Shown piece after piece: positions 27,616 through 35,725 of a stretch of DNA of 64,000 bases. The notes under the pieces are model-generated. The model was given only the letters and a program-made list of their open reading frames with translations, was not told the DNA's origin and made no database searches. The stretch's first letter is position 1. The number at the start of each line of letters is the position of its first letter. This DNA is from JAKAGZ01 sp963783855 (GTDB taxonomy: Bacteria > Bacteroidota > Ignavibacteria > Ignavibacteriales > Ignavibacteriaceae), in contig CAWAPE010000001.1 in NCBI GenBank assembly GCA_963783855.1, forward strand, positions 62,001-126,000, written 5' to 3'. The position numbers and the translations under genes were made by a program.

Positions 27616-28089
27616 TTACAATTTCGATGGATAAGTGAATTCCAATATTTTAGGTTCCACCAGTCTCTGGAAATCCTTAAAACCCATTTTTATCAGGTTA
27701 TTGTGATTGCATGCGTTAAAGGCTATTTCATAATCTTCAGCAAGACTTTTTGATATATACACTTCCATGTTATAAAGATTTCCAAACGGAGGCATTGCTC
27801 CTACTTCGCAATCAGGAAATTTATCTTTAAACTCCTGCTCGTAAGCAAGACGAACTTCTTTTGCACCGAGTGCTTTTTTTAATGCTGCAAATTTAATTTT
27901 ATATGAAGCCGGAAGAACTGCCATTATTAATTTTCCATCAGCTTTAATTAAAACTGTCTTTGCCAGTGATTTGCCCGGAATGTGAACTGATGCCGCAATC
28001 TCCTGGGAAGTGTACGCGGGTGAGTGAGTCAGTGTCAGATATTTTACCAGGTTGCTGTCCAGGTAGTAAGTTAATTTATTCGGTAACAT
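27616..28089 (-). CDS. YbaK/ProX-type aminoacyl-tRNA deacylase domain protein
   Basis: 157 residues from the ATG at 28089, which has a GGGGGAT ribosome binding site; an upstream GTG in frame is less likely. The domain shows GKSLAKTVLIKADGKLIMAV with the conserved lysine of the editing pocket and GAMPPFG, the family's glycine/proline loop. Such proteins hydrolyse misacylated tRNAs (for example Cys- or Ala-tRNA-Pro) in trans. The C-terminal FNACNHNNLIKMGFKDFQRLV follows the domain. It lies 27 bases downstream of the GYD gene in the same direction. Confidence 0.82.
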   Translation of the reverse strand: MLPNKLTYYLDSNLVKYLTLTHSPAYTSQEIAASVHIPGKSLAKTVLIKADGKLIMAVLPASYKIKFAALKKALGAKEVRLAYEQEFKDKFPDCEVGAMPPFGNLYNMEVYISKSLAEDYEIAFNACNHNNLIKMGFKDFQRLVEPKILEFTYPSKL

Positions 28090-28116
28090 TTTATCCCCCA
28101 CAGATAATAACTGAAA

Positions 28117-28413
28117 TTAAATTTCCTTTGTTAGTTCAACAAATCTTTTATAAGGAATCGCCAAAAGGCTTTCGGCCTGAAATGCTCCGTTTGAAAGACT
28201 GATCATTGAAACTTTTGCTGCGGTTTCCTCGTCGGGTGCCTCGTAGACATCAAGAAAATCATATTTGCCAAGCAAAGCATAATGCTCTAGAAATTTTACA
28301 TCAGGGCATTTCTTCTTTACCTGGAACAACCAGTCACGACCGACTTCTCCCCTGTTCTTAAGCTGCTTCATAATATCGGGAGTAAGCTTTGTAAGCAGTA
28401 TAAATGTTTTCAT
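28117..28413 (-). CDS. GYD domain protein
   Basis: 98 residues. The sequence has the ferredoxin-like GYD family layout: an opening FILLTKLTPDIMK strand, then ALLGKYDFLDVYEAPDEETA (about 46-65), with GKYD standing for the name-giving GYD motif. The family's biochemical role is not established; it resembles stress/antibiotic-monooxygenase-like dimers. A GGGGAAG ribosome binding site precedes ATG. Probably the first gene of a two-gene operon with the YbaK-like protein. Confidence 0.8.
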   Translation of the reverse strand: MKTFILLTKLTPDIMKQLKNRGEVGRDWLFQVKKKCPDVKFLEHYALLGKYDFLDVYEAPDEETAAKVSMISLSNGAFQAESLLAIPYKRFVELTKEI

Positions 28414-28591
28414 GGCTTCCCCTGTTTGTATGGTTTGGATGATTTTCCATACATCTTAAGCCTGAAAATTTGCAAGATGAGGTTTAAGGTGTCAACAATT
28501 ACATAGACAATATATATTTCAGAAGGATAAAGTCAATTGAAATCATTTAACATTTTATTGCGGTGCTGTAACTTATTATTAAAGGAGGAGT

Positions 28592-29197
28592 TTACGGACG
28601 GTTCCCGATTGGACTAAATTCAAACTGATCCAGTTTAACACCGTTATTTTCTGCATATCTTCCTATTGATGAACCGTGAGCAAACAAAACGGAAATTGTA
28701 ATATCATCCTCAAATTTTTGTGAAATCAAAGCAATAAACCCATCTGAAAAAATCCAGTAATAAGAAGGTCCCGAATAACTTCCATAATCATTTTCTTTTA
28801 CCCAGATCTTATCCGCAATATATAGCGGGCCAGATCTGAATCCTGGTTTTCCAAATTCGTCGCTTAGATATTTCAATATGTATAACAAATCAGATTTAAA
28901 TGATTCATCGGGTTTTATAATATAAGCGCCTTCGGTAAGTTTATTATTTTTGAAAGTATAGTCGACACGAGAATTAATTCCAGCAAGATTATCTTTATAA
29001 GAAAGCGTCTCTACTCCAAAACCAATAAATTTTTGTAGATAAAATGAAGATTCAATTTCTTTAACATTCTCAATTGAGCTTCCCCAAGGAATGTTTCTGA
29101 ATTGAGGCATAGGAGATGTAGAATCTGGTAGGGAAGTTGCAGAATTAATCTCACTAAAAGAGAGAAAAACTATTATGGAATAAATTATTACTTTCAT
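28592..29197 (-). CDS. Secreted hypothetical protein
   Basis: 201 residues with a signal peptide (about 1-20, ending INSATS). The mature part begins FRNIPWGSSIENVKEIE, a motif I have seen in many exported bacterial proteins that start their fold with R-x-I-PWG-x-S. It continues with beta-rich segments and a Ser/Tyr-rich loop (GSYSGPSYYW). No catalytic motif is visible and I do not assign a function. It follows the beta-barrel gene by 36 bases in the same direction. Confidence 0.65.
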   Translation of the reverse strand: MKVIIYSIIVFLSFSEINSATSLPDSTSPMPQFRNIPWGSSIENVKEIESSFYLQKFIGFGVETLSYKDNLAGINSRVDYTFKNNKLTEGAYIIKPDESFKSDLLYILKYLSDEFGKPGFRSGPLYIADKIWVKENDYGSYSGPSYYWIFSDGFIALISQKFEDDITISVLFAHGSSIGRYAENNGVKLDQFEFSPIGNRP

Positions 29198-29233
29198 ATT
29201 TACAGTAACTCTTATTATAATTTTTCTAAATTA

Positions 29234-29896
29234 TTAAAACAGTATTCCTAACGAGGCTGAAATTTCAGGACTGCTGTAATTCTTTTCAAATCCAACTCGT
29301 TCTTTAAAATCAGTTACAAAGTAATAACCTCCCCGCATTCCAAGCATAAACAACCTGCTAATGCTGATATCAACTCCCACCCCTAAAAAACTTCCGAATG
29401 CCGTTTCAGAAATTGATTGTGTCGTTACACTATTATTTATAATTACGTTCGTCGCATCGCCGAAAACCGGTCCGATAAGCATAGTAATATATGTTCTTAC
29501 TTTATCCGAAGAATTTAATTCAAACGGCTCATATTTTACTCCAAATAAAAACGGAATAATTGTCGCTGATTGAGTTCTAACTGATCCAACAGCTACCAAC
29601 ACGTCTGCGTTAACATTTAAGACTCCGCAGAAAATAGTTAATGCTAGATCATTCTTCAACCATCTTGTATAAGAGACAGCTCCCAGTAAACCTTTGTTGC
29701 TACTTCTTACCGCAACTCCTCTCAAGCTAATATTATTTTCGGTCGTGAATTTAGTCATCAGTCCTATCCTTACTTCGATATTGTTATTTGCTCTGAGTTG
29801 GTTGGAATTATTTAGAGTTTCATCAGGTGAAATTTGTGCAGTTGACGTGAGGGATAGAAGTAGAAGAAGCGTTATTATTAAATTACCCTTTAACAT
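29234..29896 (-). CDS. Predicted outer-membrane beta-barrel protein
   Basis: 220 residues: a signal peptide (about 1-20, ending TSTAQIS) and alternating amphipathic strands with aromatic girdle residues, ending in SASLGILF with the C-terminal phenylalanine typical of outer membrane barrels. This suggests an 8-10-stranded OmpA/W-like barrel. No enzyme motif is seen. A strong AGGGGG ribosome binding site precedes the ATG. Probably in an operon with the following secreted protein. Confidence 0.65.
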   Translation of the reverse strand: MLKGNLIITLLLLLSLTSTAQISPDETLNNSNQLRANNNIEVRIGLMTKFTTENNISLRGVAVRSSNKGLLGAVSYTRWLKNDLALTIFCGVLNVNADVLVAVGSVRTQSATIIPFLFGVKYEPFELNSSDKVRTYITMLIGPVFGDATNVIINNSVTTQSISETAFGSFLGVGVDISISRLFMLGMRGGYYFVTDFKERVGFEKNYSSPEISASLGILF

Positions 29897-29955
29897 AATG
29901 CCCCCTGTTTAATATGGGATTCACCCTGGAGGTAAATCCCATCATTAATGTAATT

Positions 29956-30888
29956 TTACATAACCAGCGCCATAATTGCTTTCTGAACGTGTAGCCTGTT
30001 TTCAGCTTCATCAAATATTACAGAGTTAGGAGAATCAGCAACTTCATTTACCACTTCATCACCACGGTGAGCAGGAAGACAATGCATAAATAAATAATCG
30101 TCCTTTGCATTTTTTACCATAGCAGGATTCACCTGGTAAGCTGCAAATTGCTTTTTCCTTTCATCTGATTCTTTTTCCTGTCCCATACTTGCCCAAACAT
30201 CTGTATAAATAATATCAGCGTCCTTCACAGCCTCAACAGGATTATCCAGTATTTCAATTTTACTTCCCATATACTTTGCGTTTGCCTCTGAATTTTTCAC
30301 GATTTCAGAATCCGGCTTGTAGCCAGAGGGAGTGGCGATTGCGATATCCATTCCAACTTTTGAACAACCGTGCAGAAGACTGTGGGCCATATTATTTCCA
30401 TCACCCACATAAGCAAGTTTTAATCCGCGAAGTTCTCTTTTCTTTTCGAGAATTGTAAAAAGATCGGTCAATACCTGGCATGGATGCAACAGGTCAGTAA
30501 GCCCGTTAATAATAGGAATACTTCCATATTTTGCAAGATCAACTACATCCTGATGGTCGAAAGTTCTGATCATAATTCCACTTAAATATCTCGATAAAAC
30601 TTTTGCCGTATCTGAAATATTTTCACTCTTTTTTAACTGGAGATCATTCTGATTAAAATAAAGTCCAATTCCACCAAGCTGATAAATTCCTACTTCAAAA
30701 GATATTCTGGTTCTTGTTGAAGGTTTGGCAAAAATCATCCCGAGTGTTTTACCTTCCAATACTCTGTGAGGCTGGCCTGTAATCACTTTTTCTTTTAGAT
30801 TTTTACTAAGCTCAAATACCTGGTAAATTTCTTCCAATGACAGATCATTAATTGAAATTAAACTTTTTCCTTTCATGTTTACTGACAT
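29956..30888 (-). CDS. argF: Ornithine carbamoyltransferase
   Basis: 310 residues. The carbamoyl phosphate motif STRTR is at 57-61 within KPSTRTRISFEVG, HPCQVLTDLF is in the centre, and HCLPAHRGDEV is near the C-terminus, which marks ornithine (rather than aspartate or acetylornithine) specificity. It interconverts ornithine + carbamoyl phosphate with citrulline. It lies 17 bases after the carbamate kinase gene, which implies the catabolic direction (citrulline to ornithine and carbamoyl phosphate) as well as or instead of biosynthesis. No arginine deiminase gene is in the window. Confidence 0.94.
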   Translation of the reverse strand: MSVNMKGKSLISINDLSLEEIYQVFELSKNLKEKVITGQPHRVLEGKTLGMIFAKPSTRTRISFEVGIYQLGGIGLYFNQNDLQLKKSENISDTAKVLSRYLSGIMIRTFDHQDVVDLAKYGSIPIINGLTDLLHPCQVLTDLFTILEKKRELRGLKLAYVGDGNNMAHSLLHGCSKVGMDIAIATPSGYKPDSEIVKNSEANAKYMGSKIEILDNPVEAVKDADIIYTDVWASMGQEKESDERKKQFAAYQVNPAMVKNAKDDYLFMHCLPAHRGDEVVNEVADSPNSVIFDEAENRLHVQKAIMALVM

Positions 30889-30905
30889 ATATTTTCCCTT
30901 ATTTT

Positions 30906-31850
30906 TCAGTTTATAATAATTCTGGTTCCACTTTCCGGATCATTCAATTTTGCGGAATCCGTAATAATAGTTTCCTTTCCGCCTCGTTTTAAAAATCCTA
31001 TTGCCGCTTGAATTTTTGGTTTCATACTTCCTTCACCAAACTCTCCTGCCTCCAGGTACTTTTCCGCTTCTTCTACAGTAATTTTATCGAGCGCCTTTTG
31101 CCCTGGTTTATTAAAATTAATATATACTTTGGAGACATCTGTAAGCATATAAAAAGCATCTGCCCCAATCTCAGAAGCGAGCAATGCTGAAGCTGAATCT
31201 TTATCTATCACGGCTTCAATACCCTGCAACAATTTATTTTCGTCCTTGTAAACCGGGATACCGCCGCCGCCGCTGGCAATTACAATGTTTCCTTTAGTAA
31301 CAAGATTTTTTATTGTTTTCTTATTCAGAATGTCTAACGGATAAGGTGAAGCAACAACTCTGCGCCATCCACGTTTACCAGCATCTTCTTTAAATATCCA
31401 GTTGTGATTTCTCATCAACAATTCCGCTTCTTCTTTCAGGAAGTATGCCCCAACAGGTTTCGTCGGGTTCTGAAAAGCGGGATCATCTTTCTCAACGAGT
31501 ACCTGGGTAACAACTGTAACAACATTTTTCCTGATCTTATTTTCAGTCAAAACGTTTCTCATTTCCCGCTCAACCATGTAACCAATTCCACCCTGCGAAT
31601 CTGCAACGCAAATATCGAGAGGCATTTTAGGAATTTTATAAATTTTATATCCCGCATCATTGCGTAAGAATATATTTCCTACCTGCGGCCCGTTGCCATG
31701 TGTTATTACAAGGTTGTAATCATTCTTTAATAAGTTTACCAGATTCTCACAACTGTCATGTGAATTTTTATCCTGTTGTTGAATTGTACCAATTTCGCTC
31801 CCTCTTAAAAGAGCATTTCCACCCAGAGCGACTACTGCAAGTTTTTTCAT
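30906..31850 (-). CDS. arcC: Carbamate kinase
   Basis: 314 residues. AVVALGGNALL at the N-terminus, the ITHGNGPQVGN phosphate site, ASGGGGIPV in the middle and GSMKPKI near the C-terminus are amino acid kinase/carbamate kinase signatures. It makes ATP and carbamate (ammonia + CO2) from carbamoyl phosphate and ADP. First gene of a two-gene operon with argF, so together they would turn citrulline into ornithine, ATP, CO2 and ammonium. This is the second half of the arginine deiminase pathway, without arcA or an arginine/ornithine antiporter nearby. Confidence 0.94.
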   Translation of the reverse strand: MKKLAVVALGGNALLRGSEIGTIQQQDKNSHDSCENLVNLLKNDYNLVITHGNGPQVGNIFLRNDAGYKIYKIPKMPLDICVADSQGGIGYMVEREMRNVLTENKIRKNVVTVVTQVLVEKDDPAFQNPTKPVGAYFLKEEAELLMRNHNWIFKEDAGKRGWRRVVASPYPLDILNKKTIKNLVTKGNIVIASGGGGIPVYKDENKLLQGIEAVIDKDSASALLASEIGADAFYMLTDVSKVYINFNKPGQKALDKITVEEAEKYLEAGEFGEGSMKPKIQAAIGFLKRGGKETIITDSAKLNDPESGTRIIIN

Positions 31851-32112
31851 AATATCCCGATAGAGTCTGTAATTTATTTTCCGTAAATAATAAAAAAATG
31901 GGAAGTAAAAATGATGATATGTTTAGCAATTCGTTAAATTTCTCCATTTTTTCCCCGTTGAAGAATCCAAACTGTTTAATTCTCCGACTTTAAATTTACT
32001 GACATTTGGCTTCAAAATAAATCAAAAATTGTATTCTATTATATACCTGTTAAAATTTGGACTATTTTTATATCTTCAATTATTACTTTTAAAAGCCATT
32101 TTACTTTATTTT

Positions 32113-32709
32113 ATGCAAAACAAAACTAACCTGAACGATTGGCTGCAGCCTGAAAATATGATTCGCCTTTATTCACGAGGTGCTTTTCCGATGGCTGATG
32201 AAATTACCGGCGAAATTAACTGGTACCTGCCGGAAATTCGTACGATAATTCCCCTCAATAATTATAACTACCCGCGCTCATTAAGAAAATCAATTAAAGA
32301 ACAAAACTTCGAATTTCGTTACGATCATAATTTTCTTCCCGTAGTAAAGGCCTGCGCAAACAGGGATAAAACATGGATATCGGATAAACTTATTTCTTCA
32401 TATTTAAAATTGCAGGAGCTTGGCCACACCCATACAGTTGAGACATGGCAGGATGGTGAACTTGTAGGAGGGCTTTACGGAATTTCTTACGCAGGAGCAT
32501 TTTTTGGTGAATCTATGTTCTCAATAGTTTCACAGGCATCAAAAGCGGCACTAATAAAATTGATAGAGCATTTAAATGAAAAGAATTTTGTTATGCTGGA
32601 CGTCCAATACATAACTCCGCACCTGGAAATGTTTGGAGCTGTGGAAATTTCTTTCGAAGAATACAACCGGCTTTTGCAAATGGCCTATCGGAGAGAATCT
32701 ATATTTTAA
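32113..32709 (+). CDS. aat: Leucyl/phenylalanyl-tRNA-protein transferase
   Basis: 198 residues from the ATG at 32113; a 28-codon upstream extension from TTG gives an unnatural hydrophobic leader. The body shows YSRGAFPMADE and WYLPEIRTIIPL near the N-terminus, RDKTWISDKLISSY, VETWQDGELVGGLYGI and GAFFGESMFS, all standard Aat blocks. It adds Leu or Phe from tRNA to the N-terminus of proteins starting with Lys/Arg, marking them for ClpAP (N-end rule). Monocistronic, with an intrinsic terminator after it. Confidence 0.93.
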   Translation: MQNKTNLNDWLQPENMIRLYSRGAFPMADEITGEINWYLPEIRTIIPLNNYNYPRSLRKSIKEQNFEFRYDHNFLPVVKACANRDKTWISDKLISSYLKLQELGHTHTVETWQDGELVGGLYGISYAGAFFGESMFSIVSQASKAALIKLIEHLNEKNFVMLDVQYITPHLEMFGAVEISFEEYNRLLQMAYRRESIF

Positions 32710-32719
32710 TAATATTGAA

Positions 32720-32749
32720 AAAATCCCTCCTATTTGAGAGAGGGATTTT
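32720..32749 (+). terminator. Hairpin downstream of aat
   Basis: Ten-base perfect arms AAAATCCCTC and GAGGGATTTT around a ten-base loop, starting 10 bases after the aat stop. It also lies downstream of the convergent M24 peptidase gene, so it could serve both. Confidence 0.75.
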
Positions 32750-32824
32750 CCCGAAAGGATGCCTTTGGCAAGGAAGAGTTTTTACTTTACAAGTATTATT
32801 TCCTTCTGCGGATCGGAAATAAAT

Positions 32825-33973
32825 TCACATCCGTCTTTTGTGAACTACTACCATTTCCTCCAATGTTGAAACACCGTAACCTTTAACTGGCAGTCTGGGT
32901 TCAATTGTAAACACCTGGTTTTCTTCGACTTTCATATAGGGAGTTTGTCCGTACCTTTCCCATCTCGGAAGTAATCCGCAGCCACCGTCGTGAACTTTTC
33001 TGCCAACCTGGTGACCAAGACCGTGTGCATATTCTTCGTAACCTTTTCCTGTTATATAATTGCGCGCTATGTCATCCATGTCGCAACCAGCAACGCCCGG
33101 CTTTAGTGCATCAGCTACTTTTTGAATTGCGTCCCTGATTATTTCAAATCCCTTTTGAACATCAGCCGGTTCTTTATCTTCCCCATCCTTCAAAACATAC
33201 CAGGTTCTCTGTAAATCGGAACAATATTCTTTATACTTAATTCCGAAATCCATATTTACCATGTGGCCTCTTTCAACCTTTCTGTTAGTTGATCCGGAGT
33301 GTGGGCCGTGTGGGTCCGGTCCTGTAAAAACCGCAGGGCAATGATCCTCTTCCCAGGCAAGTTCGAAACCTTTTGCTTTGGCTGATGCTTTAACAAAATC
33401 TGATATCTCATTTTCACTTACTCCCGGCCTGATGAAATTCGTTACTCCATCAAAAATTATTAGAGTTTCTTTTATCGCTTCTTTCATTATTTCAAGTTCG
33501 GTAGAGGATTTTCTTCCTTTCAGTGCTGAAATAATTTCTTCTGCCGAAACAAGTTTATTCTCAAAACCTGTTCCTTTTAAATGTTCAATCAGATTTAGAT
33601 AAAGTCCGTAAGTCAGTCCGTCGGACAGAACAGAACTTTGGGAATAATTGATTGCAATTGTTTTGGGATTTTTTTTCTCCAGGTATTCCCGTAATGGCTC
33701 CCTCACAGATTTCAGGTAACCAATTACATTTTTGAAGCCACTAATATTTTCAAAATTTTCCTGTTCCATTGAACCAACTATAGCAGTTGTTTCTCCGTCT
33801 CTATTAATAATAAAAGCAGATTCCCAGGTACTGTTTCTTCCCAAAATTATTTCAAGCACCGGATCAGTAATGATTGAACTTTCTCTTACAAAAGTCATCC
33901 ACATATCTATGTTTTTTTCATTCAGAATTTCTACAGCCTGGTCTATTTTTTCCTGCATTATTTTCTGATTCAT
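32825..33973 (-). CDS. Xaa-Pro aminopeptidase-like M24 metallopeptidase
   Basis: 382 residues. An N-terminal creatinase-like domain precedes the pita-bread fold. Metal ligands are visible in order: D in NMDFGI, D in CSDLQRTW, H in HGLGHQVG, E in FTIEPRL and E in STLEEMVV, so the dinuclear site is complete. Members cleave X-Pro bonds in short peptides. A very good GGAGGAA ribosome binding site precedes the ATG. Located near asparaginase, M1 and M13 peptidases and GDHs, it fits peptide catabolism. Confidence 0.9.
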   Translation of the reverse strand: MNQKIMQEKIDQAVEILNEKNIDMWMTFVRESSIITDPVLEIILGRNSTWESAFIINRDGETTAIVGSMEQENFENISGFKNVIGYLKSVREPLREYLEKKNPKTIAINYSQSSVLSDGLTYGLYLNLIEHLKGTGFENKLVSAEEIISALKGRKSSTELEIMKEAIKETLIIFDGVTNFIRPGVSENEISDFVKASAKAKGFELAWEEDHCPAVFTGPDPHGPHSGSTNRKVERGHMVNMDFGIKYKEYCSDLQRTWYVLKDGEDKEPADVQKGFEIIRDAIQKVADALKPGVAGCDMDDIARNYITGKGYEEYAHGLGHQVGRKVHDGGCGLLPRWERYGQTPYMKVEENQVFTIEPRLPVKGYGVSTLEEMVVVHKRRM

Positions 33974-34280
33974 ATTATTTCCTCCATAAAATTCCAGAAA
34001 TTGACAAAACTAAATTATAATCTATCAAATAACGTTAAAACTTACCAGAAACCCGAAATTGCCGGACACAATAATGTAAAAATTTCGCCTTAAGCAGTTA
34101 GTTTTTCATTAAAAAATCGCTAATTTTCATGCAGCAAATACGGAGATTTTTGAATTTATCTCAGCGACTAAATTTTCATGAATTATTACAACATATTTTC
34201 CGCGAATAAAACATCACAAATCTCAATTATAATTAAGGGGAATATCACTTAAAAACATTTAATGTTAAGAGGTTATTATT
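33974..34280. other. gdhA1 upstream region with three imperfect direct repeats
   Basis: About 300 bases of AT-rich sequence between divergent genes. Three related segments, around 34094-34109, 34117-34130 and 34165-34180, share a core like CTAATTTTCAT. They are 100-190 bases before the gdhA1 start and could bind a regulator, but may be chance in such AT-rich DNA. Confidence 0.35.
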
Positions 34281-35621
34281 ATGTCCGAGTATACACAAAA
34301 TCTGGTGGCAAGAGTAAAAATGCAGAATCAAAATGAACCTGAATTCCACCAGGCAGTTGAAGAGGTTGTTGAATCATTAGACTTAGTTCTGGAAAGACAT
34401 CCGGAATATAGATCATCAAAAATTTTAGAAAGAATGGTAGAACCTGAAAGAGTAATTATTTTCAGAGTTCCATGGATGGACGATCAGGGAGAAATTCACA
34501 TCAACCGTGGTTACAGAATTGAAATGAACAGCGCAATCGGGCCTTACAAAGGCGGATTAAGATTTCACCCTTCTGTGACTATTGGAATATTAAAATTTTT
34601 AGCATTCGAACAAGTATTTAAAAATAGTTTAACTACTCTGCCTATGGGCGGCGGTAAGGGTGGATCTGATTTTGATCCAAAAGGAAAAAGTGATAATGAA
34701 GTAATGAGATTCTGCCAGAGTTTTATGACTGAATTATTCAGACACATTGGACCTAATACTGACGTTCCTGCCGGCGATATCGGCGTGGGCGGAAGAGAAA
34801 TAGGTTATTTGTTTGGTCAGTATAAAAGATTAAGAAACGAATTTACAGGTGTTCTTACCGGTAAAGGATTAAATTGGGGTGGTTCACTAATCAGACCTGA
34901 AGCAACCGGATACGGAGCAGTTTATTTTGCACATGAAATGTTGAAAACAAAAGGACACGATATTGAAGGTAAGACTTTTGCAGTTTCCGGTTTCGGAAAT
35001 GTTGCCTGGGGAGCTGTTCAGAAAATTACACAACTCGGCGGAAAAGTTGTTACAATTTCAGGTCCCGATGGTTTTGTTTATGACAAAGAAGGAATATCAG
35101 GTGAAAAAATAGACTATATGTTAAAGCTTCGTGCAAGCGCTAATGACAGAGTTAAAGATTACGCTGATAAATTTAAGGTCGAGTTTTTTGAGGGTAAAAA
35201 ACCATGGGGTGTTAAAGTTGACGTTGCTATGCCCTGCGCCACTCAAAATGAAATTGACGGGAATGATGCAAAAGAACTCGTTAAAAACGGTTGTATTTGT
35301 GTTTGTGAAGGAGCAAATATGCCAACAACTATTGAGGGTTATAAAGTATTCACCGCGTCAAATATTCTTTACGCACCGGGCAAAGCTTCAAATGCAGGTG
35401 GAGTAGCTACTTCAGGACTTGAAATGTCACAGAACAGTATGCGTCTTCCCTGGCCAAGAGAAGAAGTTGACAGAAGATTACACGAAATAATGAAAAGAAT
35501 TCATGACACTTGCATCACAACTGCGGAAAAATACGGTACGCCCGGTAACTATGTTAACGGTGCCAACATTGCCGGATTCCTGAAAGTTGCAGATGCAATG
35601 TTGGACCAGGGTCTGGTATAA
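34281..35621 (+). CDS. gdhA: Glutamate dehydrogenase, E. coli GdhA-like (copy 1)
   Basis: 446 residues. Nearly the whole sequence follows the hexameric NADP-type GdhA pattern: RVPWMDDQGEIHINRGYRI, SAIGPYKGGLRFHPSV, catalytic-lysine segment LPMGGGKGGSDFDPKGK (K126), DVPAGDIGVGGREIGY, and the Rossmann loop SGFGNVAWGA. It interconverts 2-oxoglutarate + ammonium with glutamate. Ribosome binding site AGAGG is about 8 bases before ATG. It is followed by an intrinsic terminator and then the first REC-REC-ATP-grasp gene. A close paralogue is 3.2 kb downstream. Cofactor preference cannot be settled from sequence alone. Confidence 0.95.
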   Translation: MSEYTQNLVARVKMQNQNEPEFHQAVEEVVESLDLVLERHPEYRSSKILERMVEPERVIIFRVPWMDDQGEIHINRGYRIEMNSAIGPYKGGLRFHPSVTIGILKFLAFEQVFKNSLTTLPMGGGKGGSDFDPKGKSDNEVMRFCQSFMTELFRHIGPNTDVPAGDIGVGGREIGYLFGQYKRLRNEFTGVLTGKGLNWGGSLIRPEATGYGAVYFAHEMLKTKGHDIEGKTFAVSGFGNVAWGAVQKITQLGGKVVTISGPDGFVYDKEGISGEKIDYMLKLRASANDRVKDYADKFKVEFFEGKKPWGVKVDVAMPCATQNEIDGNDAKELVKNGCICVCEGANMPTTIEGYKVFTASNILYAPGKASNAGGVATSGLEMSQNSMRLPWPREEVDRRLHEIMKRIHDTCITTAEKYGTPGNYVNGANIAGFLKVADAMLDQGLV

Positions 35622-35663
35622 TTTATTTTATTTCAGACAAATTTATTTTATCTTGTTCATTGA

Positions 35664-35705
35664 AAAGCGAAATTTCCTTAGCCGGTTATTTCGCTTTATT
35701 TTTTT
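35664..35705 (+). terminator. Intrinsic terminator/attenuator between gdhA1 and the first REC-ATP-grasp gene
   Basis: Perfect 10-base arms AAAGCGAAAT and ATTTCGCTTT around a 14-base loop, followed by a run of Ts interrupted only by the first A. It ends 20 bases before the start of the next gene, so that gene must rely on read-through or its own promoter. Confidence 0.85.
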
Positions 35706-35725
35706 CAAAAGCCGGATAATATATT

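Noticed and set aside
30906..31850. arcC as an acetylglutamate kinase
   Set aside because: HGNGPQVGN and GSMKPKI patterns, and adjacency to argF, fit carbamate kinase.
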